Program-made: the position numbers and the translations under genes | Shown here: one piece after another, positions 35,997 to 47,597 of the stretch | How the letters are laid out: every line of letters begins with the position of its first letter | Position numbering within the stretch: the first letter of the stretch is position 1 | NCBI GenBank assembly: GCA_009801085.1 | Contig: VNWV01000007.1 | Coordinates: 1,736,001-1,800,000 of the forward strand | Direction: 5' to 3' | DNA: 64,000 nucleotides | Source of the DNA: Lasiodiplodia sp. COLG20 | Lineage: Eukaryota > Ascomycota > Dothideomycetes > Botryosphaeriales > Botryosphaeriaceae | The notes under the pieces: generated by a model | Databases searched by the model: none | Told to the model about the DNA's origin: nothing | The model's input: only the letters and a program-made list of their open reading frames with translations

Positions 35997-37439
35997 TCAT
36001 TCGGCGCTGATCGAAACATCCCGCATGGCTTTTTGGAGCGGCTTCTCTTCGTTCGTCTCTGCGTTCACCCCGATCATCGTCTTCGGTCTATTCTTGTTCA
36101 GGCCTTCAAGCAGAGTGCAGGCCTTGCAGACTGCCTGGCTTGAGATGTAGCCACACCTGGCGCATTTACCCATTGTTTGTTGCTTCGGCGCTTTCTTCGA
36201 CGTTTGCCTATCCGGGGTGTTCCCATTGGGCCGGCGTTTCGGCTGTTTTTGTTTGTGTTTGGATGCCAACGGGACGGTGTCCAATGTGATCTCTGTTTCC
36301 AGTCCGGCAGTCGCTGCGGCATCATTCTGCGCAAGGACGTGTTCCATCTCCGCCATTTCACCTCCAGTGCTACGTCCTTGAGCGCTACCACAACCGCCCT
36401 CATCCTCATCGGGGAGCGCAACTGTGGTAGAGGCACATCCCTTTCCACCACATGCTTTGTCGCCGTCCCCTCCGGGAACCAACTTCGCCATATCTTCTCC
36501 GCTTCGGACGACATCGAGAATTGCGCTCGGCCGAACACGCTCGAGATTCTTGATGAGCGCCCGAGCGCTGCCACGGAAAGCCTCGGGGGAATAAATGCAC
36601 TCAGTGCTGAAGTAGTCGAGATTCTTGTGGTGGGCGTATAGCACGATCTCCTTCTCGTATGCATATTTCAACGGCTTGCTGCGCTTGATGTTGGTATGGT
36701 CAATGGCGACTATACCATCAGGGCCGGGCGGAGGAGGCGCGGTGGAGGGAGTGGAGGTTACGATCGACGTTGTGCGAGAAAGACGTGGGAGGTCTCCACG
36801 CAGCACTGCAGCGTATTAGCGCAAAGTTCGATAGTATGTGGATAAGCTGCGGATGGTGTTTTCCGAAGCAAGTGACCGAGTACACAGAGGCGTCTTACAG
36901 TTCATGAGTACGGTCTCTGCGACATCATCTGCGTTGTGGCCAGTAACAACATGTCTAACGCCCAATCGCGCAGCACCTCGATCCAGTGCCTGGCGTCTGA
37001 AAACGCCACAGTATGTGCAGTTACCCTTTTTTCCAACCTGCGCAACAACCTGATCCATTGTCCAGCCGTATAGTTCGTCATATCCAACAATGGTCAGTGG
37101 CATATCGTACTGCACAGCATTGCGCTTGACAGTTTCCAGGCTGTCGTCGCGGTAGCCCTTGATCCCCTCGTCTATGCTCAGCAGTATGAGCTCGACACCA
37201 TAGTCATATCGTTCGTTCAAAGTCTTCAAGACGCTGGCAAGAACGGTGCTGTCTTTGCCACCGGATGCACCTATCGCAATCTTTTCGCCGCGCTGGAAGA
37301 GGTTTGTTGAGACAATCGTGTGGTGGATTTCGGTCTCAAAGACCTCGAGGAAACAGAGCTTGCACAGCTTCTGATGATCCTTGGGCCGCAGGATCAACGC
37401 GCGGTCGCGCTGGCACAGCGCGCACAGAGGGGGTGGCAT
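35997..37439 (-). CDS. NCS6: Cytoplasmic tRNA 2-thiolation protein 1 (CTU1/NCS6)
   Basis: ATP-dependent tRNA thiolase subunit that makes the 2-thio group of mcm5s2U34 with NCS2 and the URM1 relay. Exons 36899-37439 and 35997-36805 on the minus strand give 449 residues. Zinc ligands C6-x2-C9 and C26-x2-C29 are at the N-terminus. The P-loop is S59-G-G-K-D-S64. CTYC (141-144) and the Cys of [12 protein letters not shown] are the cluster ligands known for the TtuA/Ncs6 group, GHNADD is at 167-172, and CARCGY...CKAC forms the C-terminal zinc finger. An acidic, Gly/Ala-rich variable stretch precedes that finger. ATG 37439 matches the family start (MPPPLCALC); an earlier in-frame ATG would only add leader. 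It is divergent from the membrane-protein gene. Confidence 0.95.
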
Positions 37440-37938
37440 GGCGGTCGTGATGTTCGGAGCTTGAGTCAAATTAAGGCGGAATTGCGCCCAAAGGCGGGCC
37501 ATGACATTTCTCAGGACGGGATTGGCGCGCTGCGCCAAAGACGGCCACGACTTTTGTTGCGCACCTGAATCACCTGCCACAGTCACTAAAAGCTAAAGTG
37601 TCTTCTGCTTTTGGAAACGGCTGCTATTGGATCGTAGTCATGTCTTCGCACCAAGTAGATATCCCCTCCCTCACATCTCAAGCATTCAAAAAGACAAAGG
37701 TCGTGCTTCGCGCGGCGAGTCCCCCCATTTACGTCGACCAGCTTGATCTCGCCTCCCTAATCCAGTGTGTTGATTTCCCAGATGGGAAGGCATCACCTGC
37801 TCCGATTTCTTACCATCTGTAAGGCCTTAGCTGGTCGAGCCGTACCCAGGTCACTAAATTAGCCCAAAGCATTCGCCTCAGCACCTCGGGCAGCCGATTA
37901 CTTCTCGTTGCTCTTCGTTCAATCATATTTCCGCAATT
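37440..37938. promoter_or_regulatory. Divergent promoter of CTU1 and the membrane-protein gene
   Basis: A 499-bp stretch between divergent start codons. A 60-codon open frame (37640-37822, +) begins with MSSHQVDIPSLTSQAF. I leave it as an unsupported or upstream ORF because it has no family and sits in the expected leader of the next gene. Confidence 0.45.
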
Positions 37939-39010
37939 ATGGACTCAGCTTTGAAGACAGGCTCAGACGCTCGTACCCTTCGCAATCCTAGCATGGTTCG
38001 GATTGGGGAGATCCCTAGGCGCAACTCAACATCATCTCCCTCAAAATCACATCATTCTCCGGCAGCAAGCACCCATAGCCAGCCTTCGCCTATGGTAGAT
38101 GTTCCACTTCATCAAGCAGATGAAAAGCGACGAGGCTCGTCCAGAACGCCACGCCAGCGCGTAAGCCGGCGGTCTTTCGCCCCTTTGACGGCTTTAGTAT
38201 CTGCGATCGGCGGTATTCCACTGCTCGCCAAGGCGCTCTCTGACCTCTCCAGAGTGTACAAGCGAATCTGGTGGTTCCACAAGCAGCAGGACAGGGAATG
38301 GACGGCAGGAACCTTGACCGATCCGTCGATCAAGAACGATGCACTTTACTACATGCTCGTCACTGTAAGTTTCCTGACACTCGTGTGCAGCCATCAGAAA
38401 GCTGATGTCTGCCAAGGTAGTAGCTCTTATGGGAGTGAGTGCAATCTGGAACGCCCTCAGCTTCTTCTCTCGGGTCTTTCGCAGGACAGGCAACATCCAT
38501 CCAGGCATACAGATTGCCGTTAACCTCGTATTGTGTATTTTCCTCGCTTTAAGCGTTCTTTGGGCTCTAGAGATGGCCGAAGACGACATGAATCCTCATC
38601 GTGGAAGCTCGAGATATTGGTTGAGCAACGTTCGAACCGTTTATTACGCGGGCCCTCACAAGGTTACTCGTTCCCGCCAGCGTTTTCTTTCGAACCTGAG
38701 CTGGCGATGGCGAGGTCAACCAAAGCTACACCACAAGGGATTGCACTACTACCTCGTAATGACAGGATGTGCCTGTGCGGCGGCTTTAGCGTACGTTCCC
38801 TCGGCGTGCAGCCTTTTACCTTGGTGCAAGTACTCACTTTGGACCAGCGCCCTCCACCTCCTAATGTTTGTCGTAGCGTGTTTCGAGCTGCATGCACGCC
38901 GGAAGCAGCAAAAGCAAGAGCGGAAAGATTATGTTGCAGAGCATGGCAGTGGGAGGGTTACGGATGGCCGGCAGAGGGAAGCAGGAGCTGATGAGAGTCG
39001 ACGCGTCTGA
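37939..39010 (+). CDS. Multispan membrane protein of unknown function
   Basis: Exons 37939-38364 and 38417-39010 give 339 residues. A Ser/Arg-rich N-terminal tail of about 80 residues precedes several hydrophobic spans: near residues 80-105 (APLTALVSAIGGIPLLAKAL), 135-165 (MLVTVVALMGVSAIWNALSF), 172-198 (IAVNLVLCIFLALSVLWALE), 250-275 (YLVMTGCACAAALAYVPSAC) and 280-305 (SALHLLMFVVACFELHARRK). The tail after the last span is basic. The intron joins MLVT to VVALMG inside a membrane span, which supports it. I do not recognise the family. A conserved fungal endomembrane or plasma-membrane protein is the most I can say. Confidence 0.72.
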
Positions 39011-39729
39011 AAAGCATCCTCATCGAATGGGCTCGCCGAAGGAGCGCGGGCGTGAAACGGCTTGGTTGAGATCCAGGGCACATGCGGTCGGCCTTGCAGC
39101 GTTGGGCTATTATGAGGCTCGGCGGTGTCGAGCTTAGCGCTCATTGCTTCCTCCGTCTTCTTATCACCTAGAATACTCTTGAACACTTGACTTCGTTGGT
39201 TGTCGCATGATGATGGCCTGTTTGTGCACCCGTGCGACAGGAGGCTGCGCCCCCGTTCGGTGTGCGAGGGCGCGGTCATAGCGGCGCCAGCAGAGAGACG
39301 GAGGTGGGAGGCGGCGATTTACTACGTAGGGGCGGCCCGGCGGGTGTGCTGTCGGTTGGCCAGGGCGCGGAGCAAAACAACCTTCCTTAGCGACCGACGT
39401 CACCTAGCGGTGTGGGCGATCGCTTCGCCCGGGGTGCCGATCCATCGCCCATGACAACCGCGTAAACAACCGCGCATGGACGCCCCAGCCCGCACGAGCA
39501 TTGCGGAGCGGCCTCTTGCCTGCACTCGCGAGCGAGAACATGTGCGTCAGAGACTAAAGACTCCCTCTCCGTCCGATTTTCCCCTTCTGCTGCCACCCGC
39601 CTCTGGTTCCGTTGTCGCCCGCCGGCGCCCTTCTCCGGTGCACACCGTCTCTGCGTACGTACCCTCTCGCCGTCCCCACCGCGCGCGCCCGTGCCATTCA
39701 CCAGCTCACACTTACGCTCGCGCAGCAGC
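39011..39729. other. Intergenic, promoter of the GBD/FH3 gene
   Basis: Between two plus-strand genes. A C/T-rich leader (about 39560-39700) precedes the ATG at 39730. No other gene is supported. Confidence 0.5.
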
Positions 39730-42610
39730 ATGAGTGCCATGGGCAGCCAAAGGCTGGCCACCGCGCCAGACCGCCCAAGTCACAGGCGCAACCGATCTGC
39801 GACCGCCATTAAGTCCATTCTCACCGGCCTCAATCACAAGCGCTCGCCCTCCGACGGCACCGCGCTCGCGGTTCCCGATCCCAAGGACGCCCGCCGGCCC
39901 AGGAGCTCTCAGGCTGCAATGGCCTCGATGCCCATGTTGCCGCCCGACCACCCGCACGCGCAGCGCGTTCTCGGCGAAATCCACAACCAGCCCAGCGCTC
40001 CCGCGTCGCCCCGGAAATCCAAGGACGCTCGCGACGGTAAGATGCGCAGCCTGCACAAAAAGACGCTGAGCACTGTTTCCCTCCGATCCCTCGCCAAGGA
40101 GAAGGACAAGTCCAAGGACGCCGCCAAAGATGACCAAAAGGACTATTTGCGACCGCACAGCGAAGACAAGATGAAGAAGCCCAAGTCCTCCACGAGCCTG
40201 TCCGCCGTCTTCTCCAAGGCGAAGTCGCCCAAGAAGACCAGCGCAAACTCCAGCAGAGACAAGGAGAACACAACGCCGCCGCACTCAGCCACTTCGCCGA
40301 ACCACACCCCCATTTGGGCCGAATTCTCCACCCAGCGCCCGTCCGACGACTATCACGAGATCACCACCACAACGACCATCCCACTCGCCGTCCAGCGCGA
40401 CATTGAGCACGAGATTGCTCTGTACACGCCTGCCGATTACACGCCTACCAAGCAGCGCAACTTTTGCGACGCCGACAAGCCAAGCCTGCAACAGCGCCAA
40501 CCCTCAGGTGGCTCCACGCGCCCCAGCTCCCGCCCGAACTCGTGGTATCTACCGAAGAGTACCTCGGCCCACTCGTTCGTCGAGACACTATCCAGGAAGA
40601 GTGAAGAGAAAAAGCAGACCCTTGGCGGCAAGGCGCAGACATTCGTAGATAACTGGAAGGCGAGGGGCGAATCGAGACGGCCCTCTGCAGAGGAGTCCAC
40701 GCTGCGTCGTACCAACTCCCAGAAGCATAAAGGAGAGGATGATAAGAAGCAAATGGAGTCTGCGCTCGCGTCGAAACGCGGTTCAAAGGTTATGGCGGCC
40801 GTTGCGGCCATCAACGGCCGTTCCACCCAGCCGGAACCCGAGACTCCCCTCGATCAAGAGAAAATCGATGCTGAGTTCGAGGCTGTCCTGGTAAGAAAAT
40901 CCCCGGCCGATTCTGATCACAGCTAACGACCGACAAGGATTCTAGGAATATCCCCGAAAACCTGCGCTCCAAGATGCGCAGCCTTAACGCCCGCGTCAAG
41001 GCCGATTTTATCAGCAAAAACAAAATCGAAGAGCCCAAGTCAGCAGTCGAGCCGTCGCAGCGGACATCAATCTGGGGAAAGCCAACAGTCGGCCGGAGAA
41101 CGACCTCCGACCAGAGCAGCGATCGCATTATTCCTGATTCCGATGAACCGGCAAAGACTCCGAGGCCGCGCAGTAAGACGTTTACGTTCAGTAGAGGCGA
41201 CAAGGGTGAGAAGCAAAAGTCTGAGATGCCACCGCCGGACAGGTCCTCGAAGAGCTACGACGGGCAGAAGTCTCCTTCGTCAAAATCTCTCTCTTCTGCC
41301 ACCGGATCTTCGTTTTTCAGCCGCGCTCCTAAAGCAGCTACGCCGGAAGAGTTTGTCGCATACCTCAGGAAAGTTCAAAAGCCTGAACTCGTTGAAGTGG
41401 GCAAGCTTCATAAGCTTAGGCTCCTGCTCCGAAATGAGACCGTTGCTTGGGTTGATGCTTTCATTCGCCAAGGAGGCATGATGGAAATTGTCGGCTTGCT
41501 CGAACGTATTATGCAGATCGAGTGGCGGTGAGTGCCTCACAAGATTCTAAAGTCACAAACAGGGCCTCCTGTTTGCTAATACCTCATTTTTTAGGGAGGA
41601 ACATGAGGACACTCTTCTCCATGAGTCCCTGCTTTGCCTCAAAGGGCTCTGTACCACCAAAATCGCATGCCAGAAGCTATGCGAGATAGAATCAACCCTG
41701 TTTCCTGCGCTTTTGGCTATGCTTTTCGATGAGGAACACAAAGGACCCAGTGAATTCACCACTCGCGGTCTCATAATGAGCCTTCTATGTGAGTCATCCT
41801 TTCCTATCGCGAGAAATGAACCGTGTGCACTAACAGACCAAAGTCGCCCATTTATCTTCTGTTCTCGAGACACCAGAAGAGCTTCCCGGACGAGCCCGTA
41901 CCATTTTGAAATACCTTCAAGGACCCCAGAAGCCCGAAGAGGCCCGCCCGGTTCCGTTCATTCTTGAGATGCATCAGCCAAGACCTTACAGGATTTGGTG
42001 CCAGGAAGTCGTCAACGTAACCAAGGAGGTTTTCTGGATTTTCCTTCACCACTTGAATGTGATCCCCCTCGGATCAGATACCCTGGAGAACGATGAGAAC
42101 AAGCCACCTGTGGACAACCGAAGCTTTGCTCAACAGCACTTCCCTCAGCCGCGCCCGCCAGTTCCTGCCGCTCCTTATGTTGGAGGCGTGGAGTGGGATG
42201 CGACAAACTACATTTCCACCCACCTCGACCTCATGAATGGCATTCTTGCGTCTCTCCCCACGGTGGAAGAGCGCAACGATCTGCGCTACGATCTACGTGC
42301 TTCAGGCTTCGAAAAGGTCATGGGCGGCCAACTGCGCACTTGCAAGGAGAAGTTTTACGGCGCAGTGCACGATGGCCTTAAGACCTGGGTCAAGGCCGCT
42401 GTAGCCGACGGCTGGGAAGTCAAGGATGTGCGTATGGGCCTGCGAGAGGACAAGATCATGTCTCCCAAGAAAACAGGTCCCAGAAAGAAGGAGGCACCGC
42501 CCAAGATCGAGACACCAAAGGTTGAGATACCTAGTCTTGATTTTGGTACGGAAATGGAGAAGAGGCTGAGTCCTGAGAAAAAAGAAAATGCCGGAGACTT
42601 CTGGCTATGA
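39730..42610 (+). CDS. GBD/FH3 (formin-regulatory-like) protein without FH2
   Basis: Exons 39730-40890, 40938-41527, 41595-41788 and 41844-42610 give 903 residues. The first roughly 380 residues are basic and Ser/Pro-rich (predicted disorder). From residue about 380 it has the Drf GBD/FH3 armadillo-like pattern: NIPENLRSKMRSLNARVKAD, ATPEEFVAYLRKVQ, WVDAFIRQGGMMEIVGLLER, ESLLCLKGLCTTKIACQKLC and FTTRGLIMSLL. These are the Rho-GTPase-binding and inhibitory regions of diaphanous formins, but no proline-rich FH1 or actin-nucleating FH2 follows; the protein ends in a K/E/P tail. Fungi carry such stand-alone GBD/FH3 proteins, presumably Rho-linked polarity factors, though their role is poorly known. 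A second ATG at 39739 is possible. Confidence 0.85.
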
Positions 42611-43559
42611 TGCAGTCATTGAGGTTTGTTCTGACTGAATTTGACCAGGCAAACAGGTTGTTCGTTGCTGCATGAGTTGCGGTGTTGGATCATTAGGAAA
42701 ACCAGAGACGGTTTGGTCACTTGCTTATTCATTCGAGTCCGGTATAGTCGGAAGTCACTTTCTCAGGCGCATGTTGGTAGGTGGGAGTTAATCGGTTAGG
42801 GCTCTAGTTTCTTGTTTCCCCAGGCCTTTTTTCTTTTTTTTTTTTTCACTTCGGCCTTTTCTTTCTGGTCTGTTTATTCTTGTTTCCTGCTTTCTTCGTT
42901 CGGCAGCCAAGCATCATCCACGAAGCTCACGAATGTTACGACAACAACAGCACGCGACGATTCATGACCAAAGATGGCACGATTGCGTTGAGTTCAGAAG
43001 ATCATTACTGCTGGTTGTGGTGGTTGGGCGTAGGTGTTGTTGCCGTACCGCATGAGAGAGCACCGTCGGAGACGAGGCTTGGGAACACGCAAACATCATC
43101 ATCACCACAACAACTATTTTTGCGAGTGGGTAGGTTTTTTGTACTTCTATAAGTTTATATCATTGTTTGGTCAGGGAAATTCGGGGTTGGGCTGCTTTTT
43201 CTCTCCGGTGCTGGGTTTGTCACTGAGACAGTTTATTGGTCGGTTCTATGGGAGAGGAGGCTCTTTGAAGGACTGGAGTAATAGGAATAGCGTATATAAT
43301 CACGCATGGTATGGTCAGGTTCTCCCAATGTTTCAATGGGCGATCGAACCAGCATTTGAAAAGTGATGTCAGTACATGTGCCAAAGGTTCTTACTAAAGC
43401 CTTCTAGACAGCGATCTCCAACATGACACTTCTATTTGGATATATGCAGCCGTGCACGAGGCTACACCTATGGCTTTTATTTTACTCTTGGATAGGCTCC
43501 TATCACCGTGTCGTTCCGGTGCATCCGCGCAATTTTCGTTCAATATTAGCCAAGATGTA

Positions 43560-44480
43560 GTGCGTTCTCCAGGAAATATGTACAACTTGTATTTATTTTG
43601 CCCTGGCTATATACGGAAAATCAACTACTAACGAGATTTGAGTCCGGTTGTCTACAATAATCAAGGGCGAAGGAGTGGAATATTTATATATCTCACTGCG
43701 GTGTCCATACCACTACCAAAAATTTCCGGAACTTCCTTCGTCCTCATTAAAGACATCGTAGGTTTCGGAATGTATGCAGATTTAACATGGTATCTAAACC
43801 AATGCAACCCAGTAATTGCAGACGTTTTTTTCTTGTTTGGCCCACTAATACGTTAAAGGCTAATTTAGATAGTTTGCCTACGATGTTAAGATTAGTGTGC
43901 TTATTAGAAACTTCCGTCGTAACATCTACAAAGAAGGATAGCCACAGATAAATCGGATTTGAGTCGACTCGAACGACACAATATATCCCCTTTAAGGTGC
44001 ATTAAATACTCTTAGAGAATACCTACTCATCTGTACTAAAAAGCTTAAGTATGAAAAGAGTAGTGAAGGAGCTACCGTCGTAGATAGTAATAAGGTAATA
44101 TTATAGAAACGTATCTTTTACCAAACATGCTATTTACCAATGTGAGGTACCAGTTAAAAATGTTTATTAATGAAGTACCGCCCAAGCTATTTATAAGACA
44201 TAACGAGCTATTTTAAAAACGTAAATAGATAAAGGAGATGGTGGCTAGCGGACGGGGTAGAGCTAAACCCTTCTCCCTATTTTACAATTAGTTAGCTCTG
44301 TAAGCAAACCAGCGAAACCATTTACATCTTATAGTAAAGATCGATGTGCGCTAGAATGGAATAAATCAGCCGATGTTAGAATTATCAAAGCTAGTACTCT
44401 TCCCAGTTTGACTGTATACTTATAAGATTCCTTCGTAATAAGAGCTTTTACATGCGGGAATCTATCAATGATTATGCGAG
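43560..44480. repeat. AT-rich block, possible decayed repeat
   Basis: Two 60-base lines that I counted (from 43861 and 44041) have about 33% and 37% G+C, far below the flanking genes. There are many stops in all frames and many TA steps. This could be a transposon relic altered by repeat-induced point mutation, but I found no terminal repeats and no recognisable protein remnant. Confidence 0.4.
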
Positions 44481-45035
44481 TAAATGGAAGCTCAGCATGC
44501 ACAACATGGTTGAGCCTTCAATGGTCTGAAGCAGCCCCCATTGCGTCGCCGCTTGAGTTAAACGAGCGATTAAGTATGGGGCATTTTTTGTTTCATTGTT
44601 TGGAATGTCTGCCTTCAACTGGAACGCTTGTATATGATATTGGAGTGCTATGGAGTTGAGTTAAAGGAATAGGCAGTCTTGGGGGAAGCGCTATGTTAAA
44701 CCATGCACCACGAAAGATGCACTTCCTGCACCTGTGACTACGGCACACCAGGGTTTGGAAAAGAAGACTGAGAGAGAGCACTATTATATAACCTGATTGA
44801 CGCCTGACTATATACCCGAAAGCGAACAAGCTCTTCTGATCCACCTCGTAGGACGATGAGATCATGGCGCTTCCGGGGAAGACACGTAACGTATAATACA
44901 GAAGGTCAAGGATGGTGGAATCACATAGCGAGAGACAAAAGCCATGTATGAATACAACGAGAAGACCAAAATGACACACATGAGAAAATGCTGCATACGC
45001 ATTACGTGTCTCCAGACATCATCATCATCAAGAAC

Positions 45036-45036
<1 letters not shown>

Positions 45037-45064
<28 letters not shown>
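45037..45064. repeat. A28 homopolymer
   Basis: Twenty-eight consecutive A residues on the plus strand, about 330 bp beyond the LIS1 stop codon. It could be simple slippage or a poly(A) trace. No retro-copied sequence is seen next to it. Confidence 0.9.
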
Positions 45065-45066
<2 letters not shown>

Positions 45067-45392
45067 GCAACAAGACAGACGGCAAAAAAGATATCTGCCA
45101 CTCCAGTGTTCTCCCGGTTGAAGCAAGTTTCCTTCTCGCGCCAAACCCAACGCCGAGGGTATGCAAAAATAGCACTGCCAGGTTGGTTGCCGGACCGGCA
45201 GCAGCACCCGTTATTTTGCAGCGTGAATCTCACTCGCCTTCCGCGTTGTGCTCTTGCTCGCTCTCGCTCTCTAAAAGGTTCGTCAGACTCGTGATCCAGT
45301 TGCCTTGTCCTCCCCACACATACACATATTCTCTCTCCGCGGTCCGTGATACGGCATATATTCGGATGTGGATCTATGATTGTCGAGCTCCA

Positions 45393-46885
45393 CTAGGACG
45401 CGAAGACCCTGACGTTCAGATCAACGCTGCCCGTTGCAATAACACATCTGATGTTCTTTGCGTTCGGGTCTTCTTTCTTGGCTCCGTTCGGCGGTGCTGG
45501 CGCGCCGTTTGTTTCGCCGTTGGTCTGCGGCTCCTTCTGGACGCTAGGGGCCCAGCGCATGCAGCTGACGAAGTGGCCATGCGTATCCTCGATGGTCTTG
45601 ACGCATTTGCCCTCTTGTGCAAGATCCCAGCATCGGATTGTCTTGTCGTCGCCACAGCTAAGGAGGTATTTGCCGCCAGGATGGAAGACCAGAGCGCGGA
45701 CCCAGTTATCGTGGCCGGCGAGTGTCTTGATCAGTGTACCCCGGCCATCCCAAAGCTTGATGGTCTTGTCACGGGAGCCGGTTGCCAGGAACTCGGCAGA
45801 GCTGCTTGCCGGCGGCGGCTTCTTGAGGCCGGCAAGGACAGAGAGGTGTCCGTAAGCAGCAGGCGGTGCAAGTGCCACGCACTCGACAACGTGGTCATGG
45901 CCGACGAAGGTGAATTTCGGCTCACCGTTGGTGGCATCCCAGAGACGGGCCGTCTGGTCATTACTGGCAGAAAGGAGCCACCGTCCGTCAAAGCTCGGGG
46001 CGACATCGCGAACCCAATCGGCATGCCCTCGAATCGTTTTGACGCAGAATCCGGTGGTAACGTCCCAAATCCTGAGCGTCTTGTCTCGTGATGCGGACAC
46101 CAGCAGGTTCCCGGAGGAGGGAGAGCCGGCAGCTCCACTGGGAACAAAGCGGACGGAGGAGACGGAGTGGTCGTGGCCAGGGAGGGTTCTGATGTTTTTG
46201 TACTCATCACTCGGGTCCCAGAGCTTTATGGTCAAGTCGGAGGAACACGAAGCGAGCAAGGTGCCGCCACGGGGGCCTCCAAAATCGACGTCTAAGACAC
46301 CCTTGGTGTGGCCCTTGACGGTGCGCTCGAGCTCTCCGAGCTCCCAATCCCAGATCTTGATTGTGGTGTCCTCGGAGCCCGAGGCCAACGAGGTGAAGAC
46401 TGGGTGGAAGGCAACGCAAGTGATGGGGGAACGGTGAGACTGGAGCGTGTGGCGTGCGGGAGACCTGGGAAGCCAGCTCGCAGGGTCGGTGTTCTTGCGC
46501 ATGAGCGAGGTCGGGGTGGCATTGTCGAGTTCGGACTGCAGGGTGGCATTCCGCGACTCTAGGTCCATGATCTGGGGGGTACAGGGTCAGTATAGACATC
46601 GGAAGGAGTTGCGAAGGGCAGGACCTTTTTCTGCAGGCGGACAACGCTGGTCCACTTCTTTTCCAGCAACCCCTCATATTTCTTGCGGGTGGCATCGTCG
46701 AAGGACTCGCCGATGCCCAGCTCGTCGGTCAGGGCCTGGGCGCTGCTTGGGTGGCCGGAGGCGGCGAGGTATGCTATGATTGCCTTGTGCCTGGGCCAAG
46801 ATATCAGAACAGGGTGCATTTGTGTGTAACAGGCGGTGGGGACGAACAGCTCATCGGCCTGGCGTTGGGTCAAAAGCGTACTCAT
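45393..46885 (-). CDS. nudF: Nuclear distribution protein NudF / LIS1
   Basis: Dynein regulator that controls nuclear migration and plus-end dynein in hyphae. Exons 46848-46885, 46625-46790 and 45393-46571 on the minus strand give 460 residues, the normal size. The LisH motif is rebuilt across intron 1 as [22 protein letters not shown] short coiled coil ([18 protein letters not shown]) follows. Seven WD40 repeats fill residues about 105-460 ([83 protein letters not shown]). Repeat loops carry insertions such as [11 protein letters not shown] and an [13 protein letters not shown] stretch. Both introns have weak donors (GTTCGT, GTCCTG). Intron 1 is 57 bp, in frame and stop-free, so retained transcripts would add 19 residues inside LisH. 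It is divergent from the XMAP215 gene. Confidence 0.95.
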
Positions 46886-47597
46886 GGCGGCGACGGGCGC
46901 ATCCGGTCTGCGGCACTCGGTGCGCCCTGGGTGGCAGATTCGAGGTCAGGCAGCTTGCGCGGGCGCAGGAGGGGTTTGGGGGAGACGTGTCGTGGGGTGT
47001 TTGGGACGGTGACGGTGCGGGTAGGGCTGTGCGGCCGAGCGACGGGGATGTTTTGCTGCGGGACGAGTGCGGAGGACGCGCGCTCTCTCCAGCGGCGGCG
47101 GCGGCGGCGACGGCGGTGTGCGTGGCGCTGCGAGGCTGCAAACGGGCTAGGAACAGGTGCAAACCGGAGCGGAGGGCGGGGCGGGTCAATTGCTGCTGGG
47201 TGGTGGAAGCCCTTAGGCTTGCGCTGTGTCCGCCCAGCAACGCCCACGCCCGCAGCCGAAAAGGGCCGCTTGTTGTCTTCAAAACACGCGCGACCATTTC
47301 ATCATCGCAACCCGACACCACCACCTACCCCTCCCAACACCTCTGCACGGCGCCTGAACTATCCCAACCGCAGCCGCTGCACCACGATCCGTCACCTGCA
47401 CTCATTTCCCAGCACGCCTACCGCCGCCCAACACTACTGGTACGTCCGGGCGCAGCAAAAACGTCCCCGCCGAGGGGACTCTCCGTTGCCGCCGCTCATT
47501 CGCGCCCGATCTGGCCCTGCCTGTCTCTCGAAACACGTCGCTGACCGCCGCTCGTCGCAGATTGCAGCAATAACCCCCCGCCTTCAGCTTCTCCACG
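46886..47597. promoter_or_regulatory. Divergent promoter of LIS1 and XMAP215 genes
   Basis: A 712-bp G/C-rich stretch between divergent start codons of two microtubule regulators. It includes a GGCGGC-type repeat near 47091-47116. No exon or specific factor site is claimed. Shared expression is inference. Confidence 0.5.

Larger units (their letters stand above)
42611..45392. other. Gene-free 2.8-kb region with an AT-rich block
   Basis: Between the GBD/FH3 stop (+) and the LIS1 stop (-). It starts with a T-rich tract (42820-42850). The part from about 43560 to 44480 is AT-rich, and a 28-base A run lies at 45037-45064. No coding exon is supported. Confidence 0.5.

Noticed and set aside
37640..37822. 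60-codon frame upstream of the membrane-protein gene
   Set aside because: Could be a small gene or upstream ORF, but there is no family or splice evidence to support it as a gene.
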